The notes: generated from the sequence alone by a model not told the origin. Shown: positions 48,047 to 60,647, numbered from the stretch's first letter. The stretch: DNA of 64,000 bases from Beroe forskalii (GCA_011033025.1 WFMF01000291.1:1-64000); one strand, 5' to 3'. Made by a program: numbers and translations.

Positions 48047-48400
48047 TTTACCTTACGGTTGAGACAGAGGAAAAGAGGAATGACTTGAGCTATTCCAAGG
48101 AGACTTGTGACTCAAGAGTAGAGTGGTTGACGAGACTTTTGACTTTTGAAGGTGTAGAAGCGGTAGAGAAGATTTGTGACTCGTGAAATGGTATAAAAGA
48201 CTTGTGACTCTTGATTAATAAGGGTTACAAGAGGTTGTAAGAGACTTGTTGCTCTTGAAGACTTAAAACTGCTTAAAAAGGTGACTCTTCTATCTTGTTC
48301 CGCACGGAATGCTTACTACTACCAGAACAATAGATGGTTACAGTAATTATAAATTTTGATATACCAATAGTAGTGACGGACTATAATTCACAGCTTAGTA

Positions 48401-48510
48401 CCTTGCCCAAAGGTCCATTTGAAATTGACCAATCAGTGCACGAGTCAACCGAAAGCCTTCGTGCTGGTTGGTCAACAATCTCATTACTATTTCGCGATCC
48501 TATGGGTAAG
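48401..48510. repeat. Palindromic repeat with paired CCAAT boxes, copy 2
   Basis: It has CTTGCCCAAAGGTCCATTTG, AATTGACCAATCAG and GCTGGTTGGTCAACAATC, ending ATGGGTAAG. It follows copy 1 at 24,955 along its length with more changes in the right arm. Confidence 0.78.
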
Positions 48511-48746
48511 CTCATACGCCGCCGATTAGGGTTTCCAAGCCGATACTAATAAGGGGGATGGATAATGTTATAATGGTGTGTGGCAGGGACACGGAACCAC
48601 TCAAAGAACCACTTCACGCCTGGGGACCACTCTAACTTCGTCTCAATGGTTTCATTGTGTGGGTGATATAGCTCCTGATGTGACTGATAATACGAGCTAA
48701 TGACAAGATTATTTCACTCTTCAGAACTGTGTAGATGGTTCCTAAT

Positions 48747-48814
48747 TGTGACGTAATTGTCAAGGTTTAAAGTGGTGAATTGATGATGTTGGAGCGCCTG
48801 TTTTTCGAGCACGA
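48747..48814 (+). repeat. CRE-type TIR repeat
   Basis: It has GTGACGTAATTGTCAAGG, TTTAAAGTGGTGAATTGATG and GGAGCGCCTGTTTTTCGAGC. Confidence 0.75.
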
Positions 48815-51613
48815 TAACTATTTCTATCAGACTGAGAGTTTTTATCGTTGAATAATATTTTTGAATTTCTGAATTTTCTAAAACTCATTCAATCGAACTT
48901 GTGCTAATGTTTTGCTCGTGCTACGACTGGTGATTAGCTCTCGTCGAGGGCATTAGTTCGGGCATTAGTCGGGACATTAGCGAGGGTGTGGGGGATTTCC
49001 AGAAAAAAGAAAATAATTTTCACCCCTCATTCAATAAAACTTGTGCCTTTTAATGCGATTTAATGCGCGTTGGTGCGGGTTTTTGCTATTTTGTAGCGAC
49101 CGTTTTCGTCAATGCGATAACAGAAAAGTGGTTTGTATGTTTTTTGCGTATGATATTGAATTTGAAATGTACGATGTACATCATCTATTTGAAATTTTGA
49201 ATGTATGGATGTTAAGTTTGCAAATATGTTTATCGTATATTGTTACACACTCTGCGTGGTTGGGTACATTTAAATTTCGCATCAAAAATCGGCTGATCAT
49301 GGAATTTTGTCACTATCACAGCTAAAAGCATCAAATTGTTGCCGTATATTGTATAACCGCCTATTAACCATACTCCTGCTCGTGGAGCATGGCACACTTT
49401 GTGTGAGGGGCAGCAGATCTCTCAAATAGGTAGCTCCAGCTAAGATCATCAACCACCGGTCATTCGCCGAATATTTAAAGTTAAAGTTCTCTGCACCTGG
49501 CGTTCTTTATGTTCTTACATAGAACTGGAAAATATATATTGTATTTAAATATATACGAAATTTAAGATATTTTTATATGAGAGTGTGGCCGTGAAAGTAT
49601 TAAAGGCGGTTGAGAGCACCTTGTTTTTCACTAATAAAAAGGGCGTTTAATTCCGCCCATTTTTCGTACGCGAGAGCACCGATATATATTTAAATATCTT
49701 TGTTGCTAAATATGAATCTATAAGTTGTAAAAGATTTAATTTTCACACATGTGACCGGGTTACTAGCCGATGCCCGCGCCGCTGCTCCTCACATTACCCG
49801 TCTCGGTGTGATACGCTTCGGAAAACCGCTCCCAGTCCTGAGATTTCCAGACATTATGTCATTAACGAGGATGAATGGGATTTATTTTCTTCTTTCGTGT
49901 AATTACGATTTGCAACATTTTTGAAACATCGCATCGCTTAGTTTTTATTGTCATTTGTCTCAATGCGTTCAAGATTATGATTCTCAGTTCAGATGAAGAA
50001 GAACGATTCCACCACCGACTGCATATGAAAGTATGCGTATTTTTGATCTGTCACAATGAGTTTCTGAAAATTTCTTCTTAGGGCATGCATATAAAAGCGA
50101 AGTTGAAATAAATTTCTTTTGTTCCTGTCCCACAATCATATGTTTGATGTTTCTACTAATTGATCAGAGTCTGCGTTGTGCCAGTTCTGTTCCATTAAAA
50201 TCGTCTAGACCCTGACACTTATTTCCACGAAATTTGAGCTTATCAAGTTAATTCATTGTCCACACACTGCGCAGATGCCACAAAAACAGACGGCCGAGAG
50301 AGCTTGTTTTGAGTGATATACAAGCACTTAAATTTAGTGCCTGTCAATTCTTGACTGATATCAGCAGATCCGTATTCCGTTCGACTTGCTAACTTGATAT
50401 GCATCCTTATTGTCTAGTTTCCATTTTTTAGACCGCGTGGCGTAGAATAATAAGCGTTTCGAAGTGGCGCCAGTATCACTGTTTTAAATGGCAGTAAGTT
50501 GGCCTATTGTTCCCTCGCGACCTCTAGGAGGCTGTTTAAATGTAATGTTTATATATTCAACTCTGGTTTTAATGGTCGTTTAACCAGTAATCTTCCTAAT
50601 TCCAGGCGTCCCCTACTCTTCCTCAAATTGTCCTCCCTGGTTATATTGTGTATAATTATTCTCGAGAATCACGCCCTGTTCTTCTTCTTGACAGTTTAAT
50701 ACATATTGCACTAAAATTAGGCATTATTTACCACTTCAACCCTGCTTCGTGTGCCGTATCTAACAAGTCTCGTTGTGGTACGAACCTGAACCGCCTTTCT
50801 CTGAACCGTTTTGTGAAAATCCGTGATATATATTGCATATCTTTCTAATTGTGTCATCCTCATACTGTCGGCGTAATCAGTGTTATTACAGATTGTATAA
50901 CACTCGGAGAGAGTGGTATATATATAAGCTGAAGATGTCACCGAACGGGAATTAAATGAGTTTTGATTTTTGAAGCCGTAGCCTCGCTCAGTTATCATAT
51001 TTTCCGTAGAAGTAGGAGCTCACATTATGTTCACAGGTGTGAAGTAGAATTGTAGACAGAATGGACTTGTGTCTGTCTATAGTGTCACTGCACTGTGCCA
51101 TCAGACAATAACTTTAAGCTGGTGTTTTTAAGTACGTACTACGTTTAAGTACGTACTACGGTACAGAGGCTGTATCAGAGATTTTTATTCGAATTAGCTG
51201 GATATGGGTGAAATGAACTCAGAAACTTGGGTGTCATAATAAGCACATCAAGTATCTATTGGACTATAGGTAGTTCTCAAGGCCAGTGACTCATGCATCT
51301 ATCTCGAATCAAATCGTTTCTGAATATTTCTCCCAGAAATTTTCTAATTATCTGAAGGACTCAAATCACAGCAATCCGAGCAAATGCACCTTGTTCCATC
51401 CCCTGATGAGTCAATCTCCCTGTTACCAATTATTAGCACGAACGGAATGTCTGTTGTTTTCTCAGCTTTATGTCGGTCTTGTAACCACAACACATGCATG
51501 GCTCGTGTAGCTAATTATATAAGACTCGAATAGTCAAATCCCTCATTTCCCCAATATTCTGTTTACCTACCTCCCCTCTATTGGTCCCTCACTCAAATGA
51601 TAGTTAGATATGA

Positions 51614-51675
51614 TACTGACGTCATTATCATGATTTTATATAGTGAGTTGATTACGTTGGATCGCCTACTCTTCT
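51614..51675 (+). repeat. CRE-type TIR repeat
   Basis: It has ACTGACGTCATTATCATG, ATATAGTGAGTTGATTACG and TTGGATCGCCTACTCTTC. The core is intact. Confidence 0.77.
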
Positions 51676-52454
51676 AACTTGACTTGTATAGACTCTAACA
51701 AGGTGCATGAATCACGATAGAGTCGCCGAGGTGCGGTCAGTGTACGCACGCCACGTATTGTGCTCAAACCACAATCCCTCACACCGCGCTATTAGACTTT
51801 AATTGATTAATTGTGCTACCTAATTAACATTGATTTGTGGCGTGTGTGTGAGTTGACTGTTGGGTCTGAGAACTCTGAATATATCGCGTCTTTTCTTCTT
51901 TTGTTGGAACTATAACCCCCTCCATATAACCTCAATACATATAATTGCGAAGTGTGTCAAGAATATATCTCGTTATAAACAGCATCATGCACCTTTCTGT
52001 TTAGCTTGTGATATGTATGAATAGTTATGAGATCAGTAATTACTTATGTTGTCCACTTCAGGTGGTTTATCTTCATGAATAAATCATGGGGTATTTGTAT
52101 TTTATACCGACCTATTAGCAGTCAATTTGACACACAATCGCCTGTTCGAGGGAGTCCCCCCTTGGGTCTTTCGTCAAATTCACTTTTTGTCCCCCATATG
52201 TCTCCCAGTTGCTGCGCTACCTCTCATGACACAGGCGCAGATATAGCCACTTAATTTTGTCGACGTTATTGGCTTTACAATTTGAATCGCTGATAGTTAC
52301 GTTACTTTCTAGCGTTTAGTGCAGAATGTTATTTGAAATTGCACCAAAAGTTCGCTAGAAGGAGAACCATTTAATTAATTGACCTTTTCTTGTGGGCTAC
52401 GTTTTAGCTGTTATAGACTCTATAGTGTTAGACGCTCGTGACCATTCTTGATAT

Positions 52455-52738
52455 ATTCCCGCCCTGGCCAGGGCGGTAACCCCCCGCGGTAATAAAAAAA
52501 CTGGCCAGGGGTATAAGTTAGAGATTTGAGTGTCACAGGGTGATATAAGATTCCCGCCCTGGCCAGGGCGGTAACCCCCCGCGGTAATAAAAAAGACTGG
52601 CCAGGGTATATATTAGACGAACGAGTGTCACAGGGTGATATAAGATTCCCGCCCTGGCCAGGGCGGTAACCCCCCGCGGTAATAAAAAAGACTGGCCAGG
52701 GTATATATTAGAGGAACGAGTGTCACAGGGTGATATAA
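52455..52738 (+). repeat. 95-bp satellite, three tandem units
   Basis: Units start at 52455, 52550 and 52645. Each opens with an 18-bp perfect palindrome (CCGCCCTGGCCAGGGCGG), then CCCCCCGCGGTAATAAAAAA, ACTGGCCAGGG and an AT-rich tail with GTGTCACAGGGTGATATAA. Units two and three are nearly identical, while unit one differs at several places. Confidence 0.95.
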
Positions 52739-53265
52739 TATAGATATAATATATAGCATGATAATTGGGAGCAAATTTGGAAAGCCGAGATGTCCAGAAC
52801 GGGGAATGGTAGAGCCATGATCGAGGTCAGGTTTTGTTTATCTAAGATGGGAAAGTGTTATAGGCTATAAGAGAAGTTCTGATGACGTCATTTTCACGTC
52901 ACTATGACGTCATCAACTTAGCGAAATTTTATTGCTTTTTAGCGAGAATAGGCCATCTTTATGCGCATTTTTTCACCAAGAAGGAATGGAGATAGCTCAA
53001 AAATGTTGAAAAATCGTTAGTTGGAAATTTAAAGAGCTTTCAGAAAATCATATGGATCATTGGGCTATCTCGATTTTCATCGAGATATACGCGATTTTCT
53101 AAGGTACGGTGAAAATCAATTTCAAAATTTTAGGAGAAAGACTTGCTGCGATTGGTTATATTTTTTCATATGGGTAAGTCCTATAGTTAGATAATACCCA
53201 AAACATTGCATCGTTCCTTTCAGACGGTTTTACTTTCCAAATATATTATAAATTATAAAGCCATA
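52739..53265. other. Flank between satellite and large inverted repeat
   Basis: It contains a triple CRE-like group at 52,879-52,917 (GATGACGTCATTTTCACGTC and ACTATGACGTCATC), an imperfect palindrome of its own. The rest is AT-rich with no frame of note. Confidence 0.55.
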
Positions 53266-53429
53266 TACTCTAGTAGCAGGGTGTAGTTGAGTGTGCACTT
53301 CGTTGGCCACAAAGTTTCTCGGTTCAGGGTCGTTTATTATGTTATTCTGCCAGAATCACCTAGGTACGCAATTTGTATCGCTACTATGGACCCTGTGGGC
53401 CATTTTTGTAATCCCCTCAGGCGTTATAG

Positions 53430-54060
53430 TGAAAATTCATATCTCCGTCCAGGAAGGTCGTAGAGACTTCATTTTAGCTCAAACGAATCGCAATGGCCAT
53501 GTTTTTATGCAATTTTAAACGCGAATAAGCCTTGAAATGCCCAGGAAAAAAGTTATTGGCCAAAAACTGGTTTTTCAGTGTATCGCTAGCAAATTACACA
53601 TGTTGATTTGATATCTCGGTCCAGGAAGGTCGTAGAGACTTCGTTTTGAGCTCAAACAAATCGCAATGACCATGTTTTTATACAATATTCAATGTAAATA
53701 TGCCTTAGAGTGCTCAGAAAAGTAGTTATGGACCAAAAAGTGGTTTTTCAGTGTAGCGCAAGCCTATATAGTATATAATGCTGCATAAGAATTGGGATTT
53801 TGCATCTCAGTTCAAGAAATACCTCCAGACTCTATCTTTTAACCTAAACACAGGGTGGTTTAATGTTAATAAAGCAAAATTTTAAGCCAGTTTCACTCAT
53901 GTACTGTATGCAATTTTATTGCTGTTCAGATCCCTGGTAATCTATTTTCTCAATTGCCCTATGTTGCTTACTGCATAGTGAAAATTTGCATCTTGGTCCA
54001 AGAAGATCATAGAGACTTGGTCTTAAGCTTGAAAATCTGAAATGGCCATGCTATCAATAT
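53430..54060 (+). repeat. Diverged tandem units inside the left arm
   Basis: A unit containing CTCGGTCCAGGAAGGTCGTAG, then GAGACTTC, TTTGAGCTCAAAC and GCAATGACCATGTTTTTAT, recurs near 53,445, 53,612 and 53,990, with a weaker trace near 53,805. The period is about 170-190 bp. The same series occurs mirrored in the right arm, so the units were there before the arm was copied. Confidence 0.75.
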
Positions 54061-54062
54061 TC

Positions 54063-54204
54063 ATTTGTAATTCACCCTGCCTGTAGTCACACATACAAAC
54101 TCGGTGATCTGAAAATGAGCGGGGCGAGCGGGGCCCCGCTCGCCCCGCTCATTTTCAGATCACCGAGTTTGTATGTGTGACTACAGGCAGGGTGAATTAC
54201 AAAT
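54063..54204. repeat. 142-bp perfect palindrome in the left arm
   Basis: The arms are 71 bases with no spacer, centred on GCGGGG|CCCCGC at 54133/54134. The outer ends are ATTTGTAATTCACCCTGCC and its complement. GC-rich at the centre, it would fold into a strong cruciform. Confidence 0.95.
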
Positions 54205-55762
54205 AAAACCAAGCATTGGCATGTAATTTGCATAGGTATCATGTAGTTAATAGTGTAGTACACTCTACATGCAGGTTATCTCGTTGAACGAGAAAGGTAT
54301 ATGTACCAAGAGTGCCATATATAGAATTAAATCTGATATCCATATTCAATTTGTTATAACATTAGTAAGTATGTTATACATAGAAGGACTCAGGGAAATG
54401 TTATTAAGTACTCATGATATTAACTTTTAATTTGGACCATGTGCTTTGGTCAACCTGTGTGATGGAGGATTCTTGTAAATTGTTCCAGGAGCACATGAGA
54501 CTTCGTTTCTTGACTCTTGTACTACCGAGGATATTTTAGGCAATTCTGAACCCGAATCACCTAGGTAGCTAGATTAATCGTGCACTGTGTCCTTTTTTCT
54601 TAGTTGCCCTTTGGCATTTCTTAAGACCTTAATTATTACAGGAATAAATAAAATTCATATCTTGGACCAGTAAGATCCAAGGTAGTACAGAAGTAAACAT
54701 CTGTTTCATATACTGTACCCATCAAGGAACTTTTTAGCTAAGGCCTCCTAGCTAGGATCACCTAGCTAGTGTCTTTTAGCTAGTTTCTCACTTCGTCCTT
54801 CAAAAGTTCAGTGACTCCTACTCCTCTATCAAAGTTTCTTCTTGCTCAGATTATTCATGAATTTCAACTCGCTGGGTTTAACTTTTGAGAACTAGCAATG
54901 AAACCTTAGCTAGGAGGTCCTAGCTGATTCTGATTGAGAATTGCCTAAAAATCCTCTGAAGTGCAAGAAACGAAGTCAACTAAATTCCTAGAAGAACTAG
55001 CAAGAGAACCAGCTTGGGGATCCTATCAAGGAAGTACCTTCTAGGATCTCCTAGCCACGTTTTTATTGCTAGTTCTCGAAAGTTTAACCTAGCTAGTTGA
55101 ATTTCATGAATAATATGAGCAAGAAGAAACTTTGATAGAGGAGTAGGAGTCACTTTGAAGGACAAAGTGACAAACTAGCTAAGTAGCTAGAAGACACTAG
55201 CTAGGTGATCCTAGCTAGGAGGCCTTAGCTAGAAAGTTCCTTGATGGGTACAATATATGAGGCAAATGTTTATTCTGTACTACCTTGGATCTTACTGGTC
55301 CAAGATATGAATTTCATTTATTTCTGTAATAATTAAGGTCTTAAGAAATGCCAAAGGGCATCTAAGAAAAAAGGACACAGTCCAGGGTTTATCTAGCTAC
55401 CTAGGTGATTTGGGTTCAGAATTGCCTAAAATATCTTCGGTAGTACAAGAAACGAAGTCTCATACATGCTCCTGGAACAATTTACAAGAATCCTCCATCA
55501 CACAGGTTGACCAAAGCACATGGTCCAAATTAAAAGTAAATAATATCATGAGTACCTACTTAATAACATTTCCCTGAGTCCTTCTATGTATAACATACTT
55601 ACTAATGTTATAACAAATTGAATATGGATATCAGATTTAATTCTATATATGGCACTCTTGGTACATATACCTTTCTCGGTCAACGAGATAACCTGCATGT
55701 AGAGTGTACTACACTATTAACTACATGATACCTATGCAAATTACATGCCAATGCTTGGTTTT

Positions 55763-55904
55763 ATTTGTAATTCACCCTGCCTGTAGTCACACATACAAAC
55801 TCGGTGATCTGAAAATGAGCGGGGCGAGCGGGGCCCCGCTCGCCCCGCTCATTTTCAGATCACCGAGTTTGTATGTGTGACTACAGGCAGGGTGAATTAC
55901 AAAT
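55763..55904. repeat. 142-bp perfect palindrome in the right arm
   Basis: It appears identical, base for base, to the palindrome at 54,063, centred at 55833/55834. The surrounding arm sequence has diverged at places while this part has not. Confidence 0.95.
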
Positions 55905-57721
55905 GAATATTGATAGCATGGCCATTTCAGATTTTCAAGCTTAAGACCAAGTCTCTATGATCTTCTTGGACCAAGATGCAAATTTTCACTATGCAGTAAG
56001 CAACATAGGGCAATTGAGAAAATAGATTACCAGGGATCTGAACAGCAATAAAATTGCATACAGTACCTGAGTGAATCTGGCTTAAAATTTTGCTTTATTA
56101 ACATTAAACCACCCTGTGTTTAGGTTAAAAGATAGAGTCTGGAGGTATTTCTTGAACTGAGATGCAAAATCCCAATTCTTATGCAGCATTATATAGGCTT
56201 GCACTACACTGAAAAACCATAACTATTTTTCTGAGCACTTTAAGGTATATTTACATTGAAAATTGTATAAAAACATGGTCATTGCGATTTGTTTGAGCTC
56301 AAAACGAAGTCTCTACAACCTTCCTGGACCGAGATATCAAATCAACATGACGTGTAATTTGCTAGCGACACTGAATAACCAGTTTTTGGTCCATAATTTT
56401 TTCCTGGGCATTTAAGGCATATTCAAGCGATAAAATTGCATAAAAACATGTTCATTGCGATTCGTTTGAGCTAAAATGAAGTCTCTATGACCTTCCTGGA
56501 CGGAGATATGAATTTTCACCATACGCCTGAGGGGATTACAAAATGGCCCCCACAGGGTCCATAGTAGCGATACAAATTGCGTACCTAGGTGATTCTGGTG
56601 CAGAATAACATAATAAACGACCCTGAACCGAGAAACTTTGTGGCCAACGAAGTGCACACTCAACTACACCCTGCTACTAGAGTACGGGGGGTTACTAGAC
56701 CAACCGTCCAACGGTTTTGGTGGTGATAATAGATTAGATGCAACGAAGACCCTTCAAATTATAATTATTTGTTCGTTAGTCCATATTCTGCTGGCGAAGT
56801 GCTACTATAATTAACAAGTTTAAATTAAAATAATATGGGTCGGTCTTGTCTAATGAATATAATCTTTATTATCAATTATCGTCGTTTAATTTACTTATCG
56901 CCTCAGCACAGGCTTCGGCAGTTAGCGAAATGGTCCAGAACATTATATTGATTAAACAGGCAATTATATTACAAATTTCGTCAGAACCATTGATTATCGA
57001 TACATCTTTGTCGTTAACAACCATGTAAATTGTTAAACCAGTGTTACAACATATTATAAGATTTATATTGTCTAGAATATGTATGATCATATATAAGATG
57101 GAAACAGGTGGCTTAGCCACTTACTCCGCAAAGAGGTGGCGCTAGTGAAATACAAAGCCACCTTACGTCACCATTCAGCCATGTAAATCCATGATAATGA
57201 CGTCATAATTTCAGCGCCTAGACTTGTTTCTCGCGACCTTTTCGTTAGCTAGTGGTGTGCAGCTCTCAGTCTCCGTGACCTCCTCAATCGACTTATCAGA
57301 GCTCGTATTCCATTATTCCGCGAAATTCATGACTGATTCGCTGAATGAACTATGTTCTTGAAATTCATGAATTGTTGGGTTCCATCAAAAGAATTTCGAG
57401 ATCAGTTGTCTTGGGATGTATTCACAACGTGCTTTTGTGCTCCTAATTTATGAGTGTTTCCCTATAACGCCCTAATTCCGCCTTGATACTTTTATAATAG
57501 GGCTCTTTTTCACAGTTTTCAGCTCTTTAAAACTCTTTTACTTTAGCTTTGTTACCGGTGACCGATAGCCGAGACACCGTGACAGCACTAACAACACATA
57601 CCACTTTGACAGCTCTATCCCTACCTGGCACCACTCTATACCACTCTCACTTCACCAACCACTTTATCAAGTTCATAGTGTGATCCGCATTATGCTGGCG
57701 CCACTTTATCATCCGTTAAAG

Positions 57722-57800
57722 CGAAAAATAGGTGTTTCAACGTCATCAATTTACTGCATTGCGCTTGAAAATGACGACATCTCATCGGCCTATTTCTCGT
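57722..57800 (-). repeat. CRE-type TIR repeat with both ends
   Basis: It has CGAAAAATAGGTGTTTCAACG, TCATCAATTTACTGCATTG and TTGAAAATGACGACATCTC, and ends CGGCCTATTTCTCG. The CRE core is changed to GACGACA. Confidence 0.78.
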
Positions 57801-58309
57801 GATATATGGTTCAGTAGCGGAACCCCGCTTGCTTATGATATGACTTGGTGTCACAGAGTGGTTATATCGGGTTATTGGTAGCTCACACAAAAGGATTAAT
57901 TTCGACCATTAACACCACATTAAAATTTTAAATTGACGCAAGATCAGGCTATCGGGGAAGCTTTTGAAGGCATTTGCCGAACCCTTCCCGCCAATTATTT
58001 CAACCTTACTTCCTTTGAATCAGCTATCGGTGCTGATAACTGATATCATTATCAAATATTTCCTGATTTCCTCCGCTGCAACCACTGGCCACTGCTGGTA
58101 ACATCTGATATTAACATCTGCTAGCGATCCCCCCATTAACTCCCCCACTCCTTCACAAAGTTACACTCCTCCTCCTTCTCCTCCTCCTCCTCCTCATGTC
58201 TACGCCCTGCTTTGTATGGCGTCACCCCCTCCCCCAGTCATTACTCCCTCCCCCATTTGAAACTGGAAACTCTAGGCAGGGGCCGCTCTGTCACGCATAA
58301 GTCATAACT

Positions 58310-58394
58310 AGTAGGCAGTTGAGAGTGACGTCATTATCAGGGCTTAGAATGGTGAGTTGTTGAAGGTGAATCGCCGGTTATTTCTGTGAGCGGG
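58310..58394 (+). repeat. CRE-type TIR repeat with both ends
   Basis: It has AGTAGGCAGTTGAGAGTGACG, then TCATTATCAGGGCTTAGAAT, GGTGAGTTGTTGAAGG and CGCCGGTTATTTCTGTGAGCG. The CRE core is intact. Confidence 0.8.
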
Positions 58395-58890
58395 TTTCCA
58401 AGAAAGCATGGCTCCTCTCTTGAACTATTCTCTAGCTCCACATTCTCTTTTGGGTCTTGCTCACTTGCACTAGGTTCTCGAATTTTGCCCTAGTCGCCGT
58501 ATTGTAGTTGCCGGTTTGAAGTAATTGCCCGTTATTTGAATTTGAATTTTCTGTTTTAAAAGTTTACATTTTTCAATTTTCCGTTTCAAGGTTTACTTTT
58601 GTTTGTCCTGCTGCTTCATTCATTATATCTGCCTAATGCCTCGTTTTCTGTGGTACTATGATACAATACAAGTATACACGACTACAGACATACGTACGCT
58701 GAACAACCCTTAAACTTTTTAACTTTAGCTATTCTAACATACTTAGTACTTTAATTATCAGTTCATTATGGTAATGAAACGACCCTATTTACCAGTGTAT
58801 AATTATAGCATCATTTACTGATCTGCGGCTGAATACTGTCGCCTCACCTAAAACACATATCCCATACCCCACATACGGAGTATTCGGGCA

Positions 58891-58956
58891 CTAGACGTCA
58901 TTTTCATGATTTAAAATGGAAAATTTATTACGCAGGACCTCTTTTTTCGTGCGCGG
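58891..58956 (+). repeat. CRE-type TIR repeat
   Basis: It has CTAGACGTCATTTTCATGAT, TTAAAATGGAAAATTTATTACG and GGACCTCTTTTTTCGTGCGCG. Confidence 0.68.
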
Positions 58957-59386
58957 TTCAAATTATTATCTCCATGAACAGAGTTTGAGCGCACAGAACA
59001 AATATTTCATAATTAATCTTTTATACTATTTTGCAGGACATTTCTCCAGACCTATTATTCGTTCTGTTCTTATGTTTTCATGATGGACGACTTCATATAG
59101 TTTATCTAGGTTTAGCGTACCTTTTAAGAAATAGTGACCTGCTGCAGTTTATCTGATTGACGTATTTTTTGTCCGAAAACCATTCTCAGAAAAAAGCTTT
59201 CAGTTACTAAGCATGCGTAATAAATACTCTTATTGTTACATATTCCTTCATGCTTGAAAATGCTTAATAAGTTATTCTGAACTCTGATGAAGGATGCGTC
59301 CTGATTCTGGTCTTATTCCGAGTTACTGCATATGGTTTCAAGCTCTCTCCTAAAGTTATTGCCCCTGTAACTCATCCATTAAATGA

Positions 59387-59480
59387 GAACCTTGACATAT
59401 CTCGTATCTCTTTAAACTAATGATCCATAATAGGAACCTTGACATATCTCGTATCTAGCTGGAAACTAATGACTCACTTG
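59387..59480 (+). repeat. Tandem duplication, 47-bp unit
   Basis: Two units beginning GAACCTTGACATATCTCG, at 59387 and 59434, each followed by an AAACTAATGA word. Confidence 0.88.
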
Positions 59481-60550
59481 CTTTAAAGATCATTATAATG
59501 CTGTCCCAGTTACTGATTGTAACAAGGTGGTACGAACCTTCAAACGCATGACTTGGGTAAACTAATGGAGCAAATATATGTTTCAGAACCCTGGTTGTTT
59601 TATATATTTCTTGTTCATCGCTGGATCGTTTGTAATGAATGGCAGTAAAGGCAGCAATCTTCTAATTTCAGGGGTGCTGGTTACTTCCTCAGATTTCTAA
59701 AGAATATAGTCACTGTTTCTAGCCTAACATAGCGTAGTTACTGTTTCTAGCGACCATTTAGCAAATTTCAAGCTCCCCCTAATTTTTATAATGATATCAG
59801 GGACTGTTCCAGTTGGGCAGTAGTCCCTGACTGAGAATTAGTCCCCGAAACAGGAACTGATGACTTGCGTACCTCAATAATTGGAAGTCGACATGACGTA
59901 GAAATAACATTATCCAAAGTTTCAAGTTCATGACGAACATTGTAATATATAATTTGTGAATATCCGACATTGACCGGTGACCCGTGACATTCACTTGCTC
60001 TGTAGTAACTTACCCTTCTTACTACTTTACTAGTACCTTATTTCCTGTTTCTGGTCCCTACCATTTTCCATTTCATTATCTCAGATGCACCCCAGCTGCA
60101 ATACTCAGATACCGTTCCGACCTTCTGAGTTTAACACGTGCTCAATGATTTTAGATTTCCTCTGAGGTAACTACCGCACCATATTGTGTTTTGTGTTTTA
60201 TCTGGTCCTTGTCGGCTACGCTCCTATGTTCCTGTGGGTCATCCTAATAAAGTTCACGGTTTGATGAGAAGGATTCATCATTCTAAACCATTGCAATGGT
60301 GTCACTCTCATAAGTCCTATTTTTCACCTACTTGCGGCCTACTCGATCCTTTGCACCAAATACAATGGTCGCTAAACGCACCTTAAACGGCCATTTCACC
60401 CCCCACAATACCGGCATTTCACAATCAATCCACATGCTACTTTCCCGGCATTGTCGGTCAAAGACTATGCACATAATCCATTATACGTGAATTTATAATA
60501 AACGATTTCTCGAACAAAACATCTCCCCATATTCGGTACGATATAGTCTC

Positions 60551-60647
60551 TACTAAACGCCGCGTACGAGAAAAGGCGGTTTACGTCATCAACTCACCAC
60601 GTTATGCTTTAATAATGATGTCATCACAACCGCCTTTTTCGCGTGAA
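60551..60647 (-). repeat. CRE-type TIR repeat with both ends
   Basis: TACTAAACGCCGCGTACGAG precedes AAAAGGCGGTTTACGTCATC. The right end is CACAACCGCCTTTTTCGCG. The inside has AACTCACCACGTTATGC and TTAATAATGATGTCATC. It keeps the outer TACTAAACG seen at 25,932. Confidence 0.82.

Larger units (their letters stand above)
39749..48400. other. Long intergenic stretch with sparse repeats
   Basis: No gene was recognised. Overlapping open frames on both strands at 47.47-47.80 kb (91 and 92 codons) match no family I know. CRE-type copies other than those listed include about 46,515-46,562 (CCTATGATAATTACGTCACT with CTCGCCTATTAC). The region 43,385-43,420 has GATGTCACTT and TGACGTCACTTT. Confidence 0.5.
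48511..52454. other. Intergenic with CRE-type repeats
   Basis: No gene was recognised. It holds listed copies at 48,747 and 51,614, a worn one at about 49,308-49,375 (CACTATCACAGC and ACCGCCTATTA) and a 16-bp direct repeat (AAGTACGTACTACG) at 51,130-51,160. Confidence 0.5.
53266..56684. mobile_element. 3.4-kb inverted repeat (arms about 1.63 kb, centre 167 bp)
   Basis: The left arm 53266-54898 begins TACTCTAGTAGCAGGGTGTA and ends at ACTAGCAAT. The right arm 55066-56684 is its reverse complement with scattered changes and small gaps, ending CTGCTACTAGAGTA. Mirrored landmarks are GTGCACTTCGTTGGCCACAA, the 142-bp palindrome in each arm and the CTAGCTAGG-rich inner ends. Open frames at 53291-53518 (+) and 56412-56663 (-) translate alike only because of the mirror symmetry, and I see no transposase. 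It fits a foldback-type non-autonomous element. I found no clear target duplication. Confidence 0.88.

Noticed and set aside
53291..53518. Open frame whose protein matches one at 56412-56663 on the other strand
   Set aside because: The match follows from the inverted repeat. The frames are short and carry no known domain.
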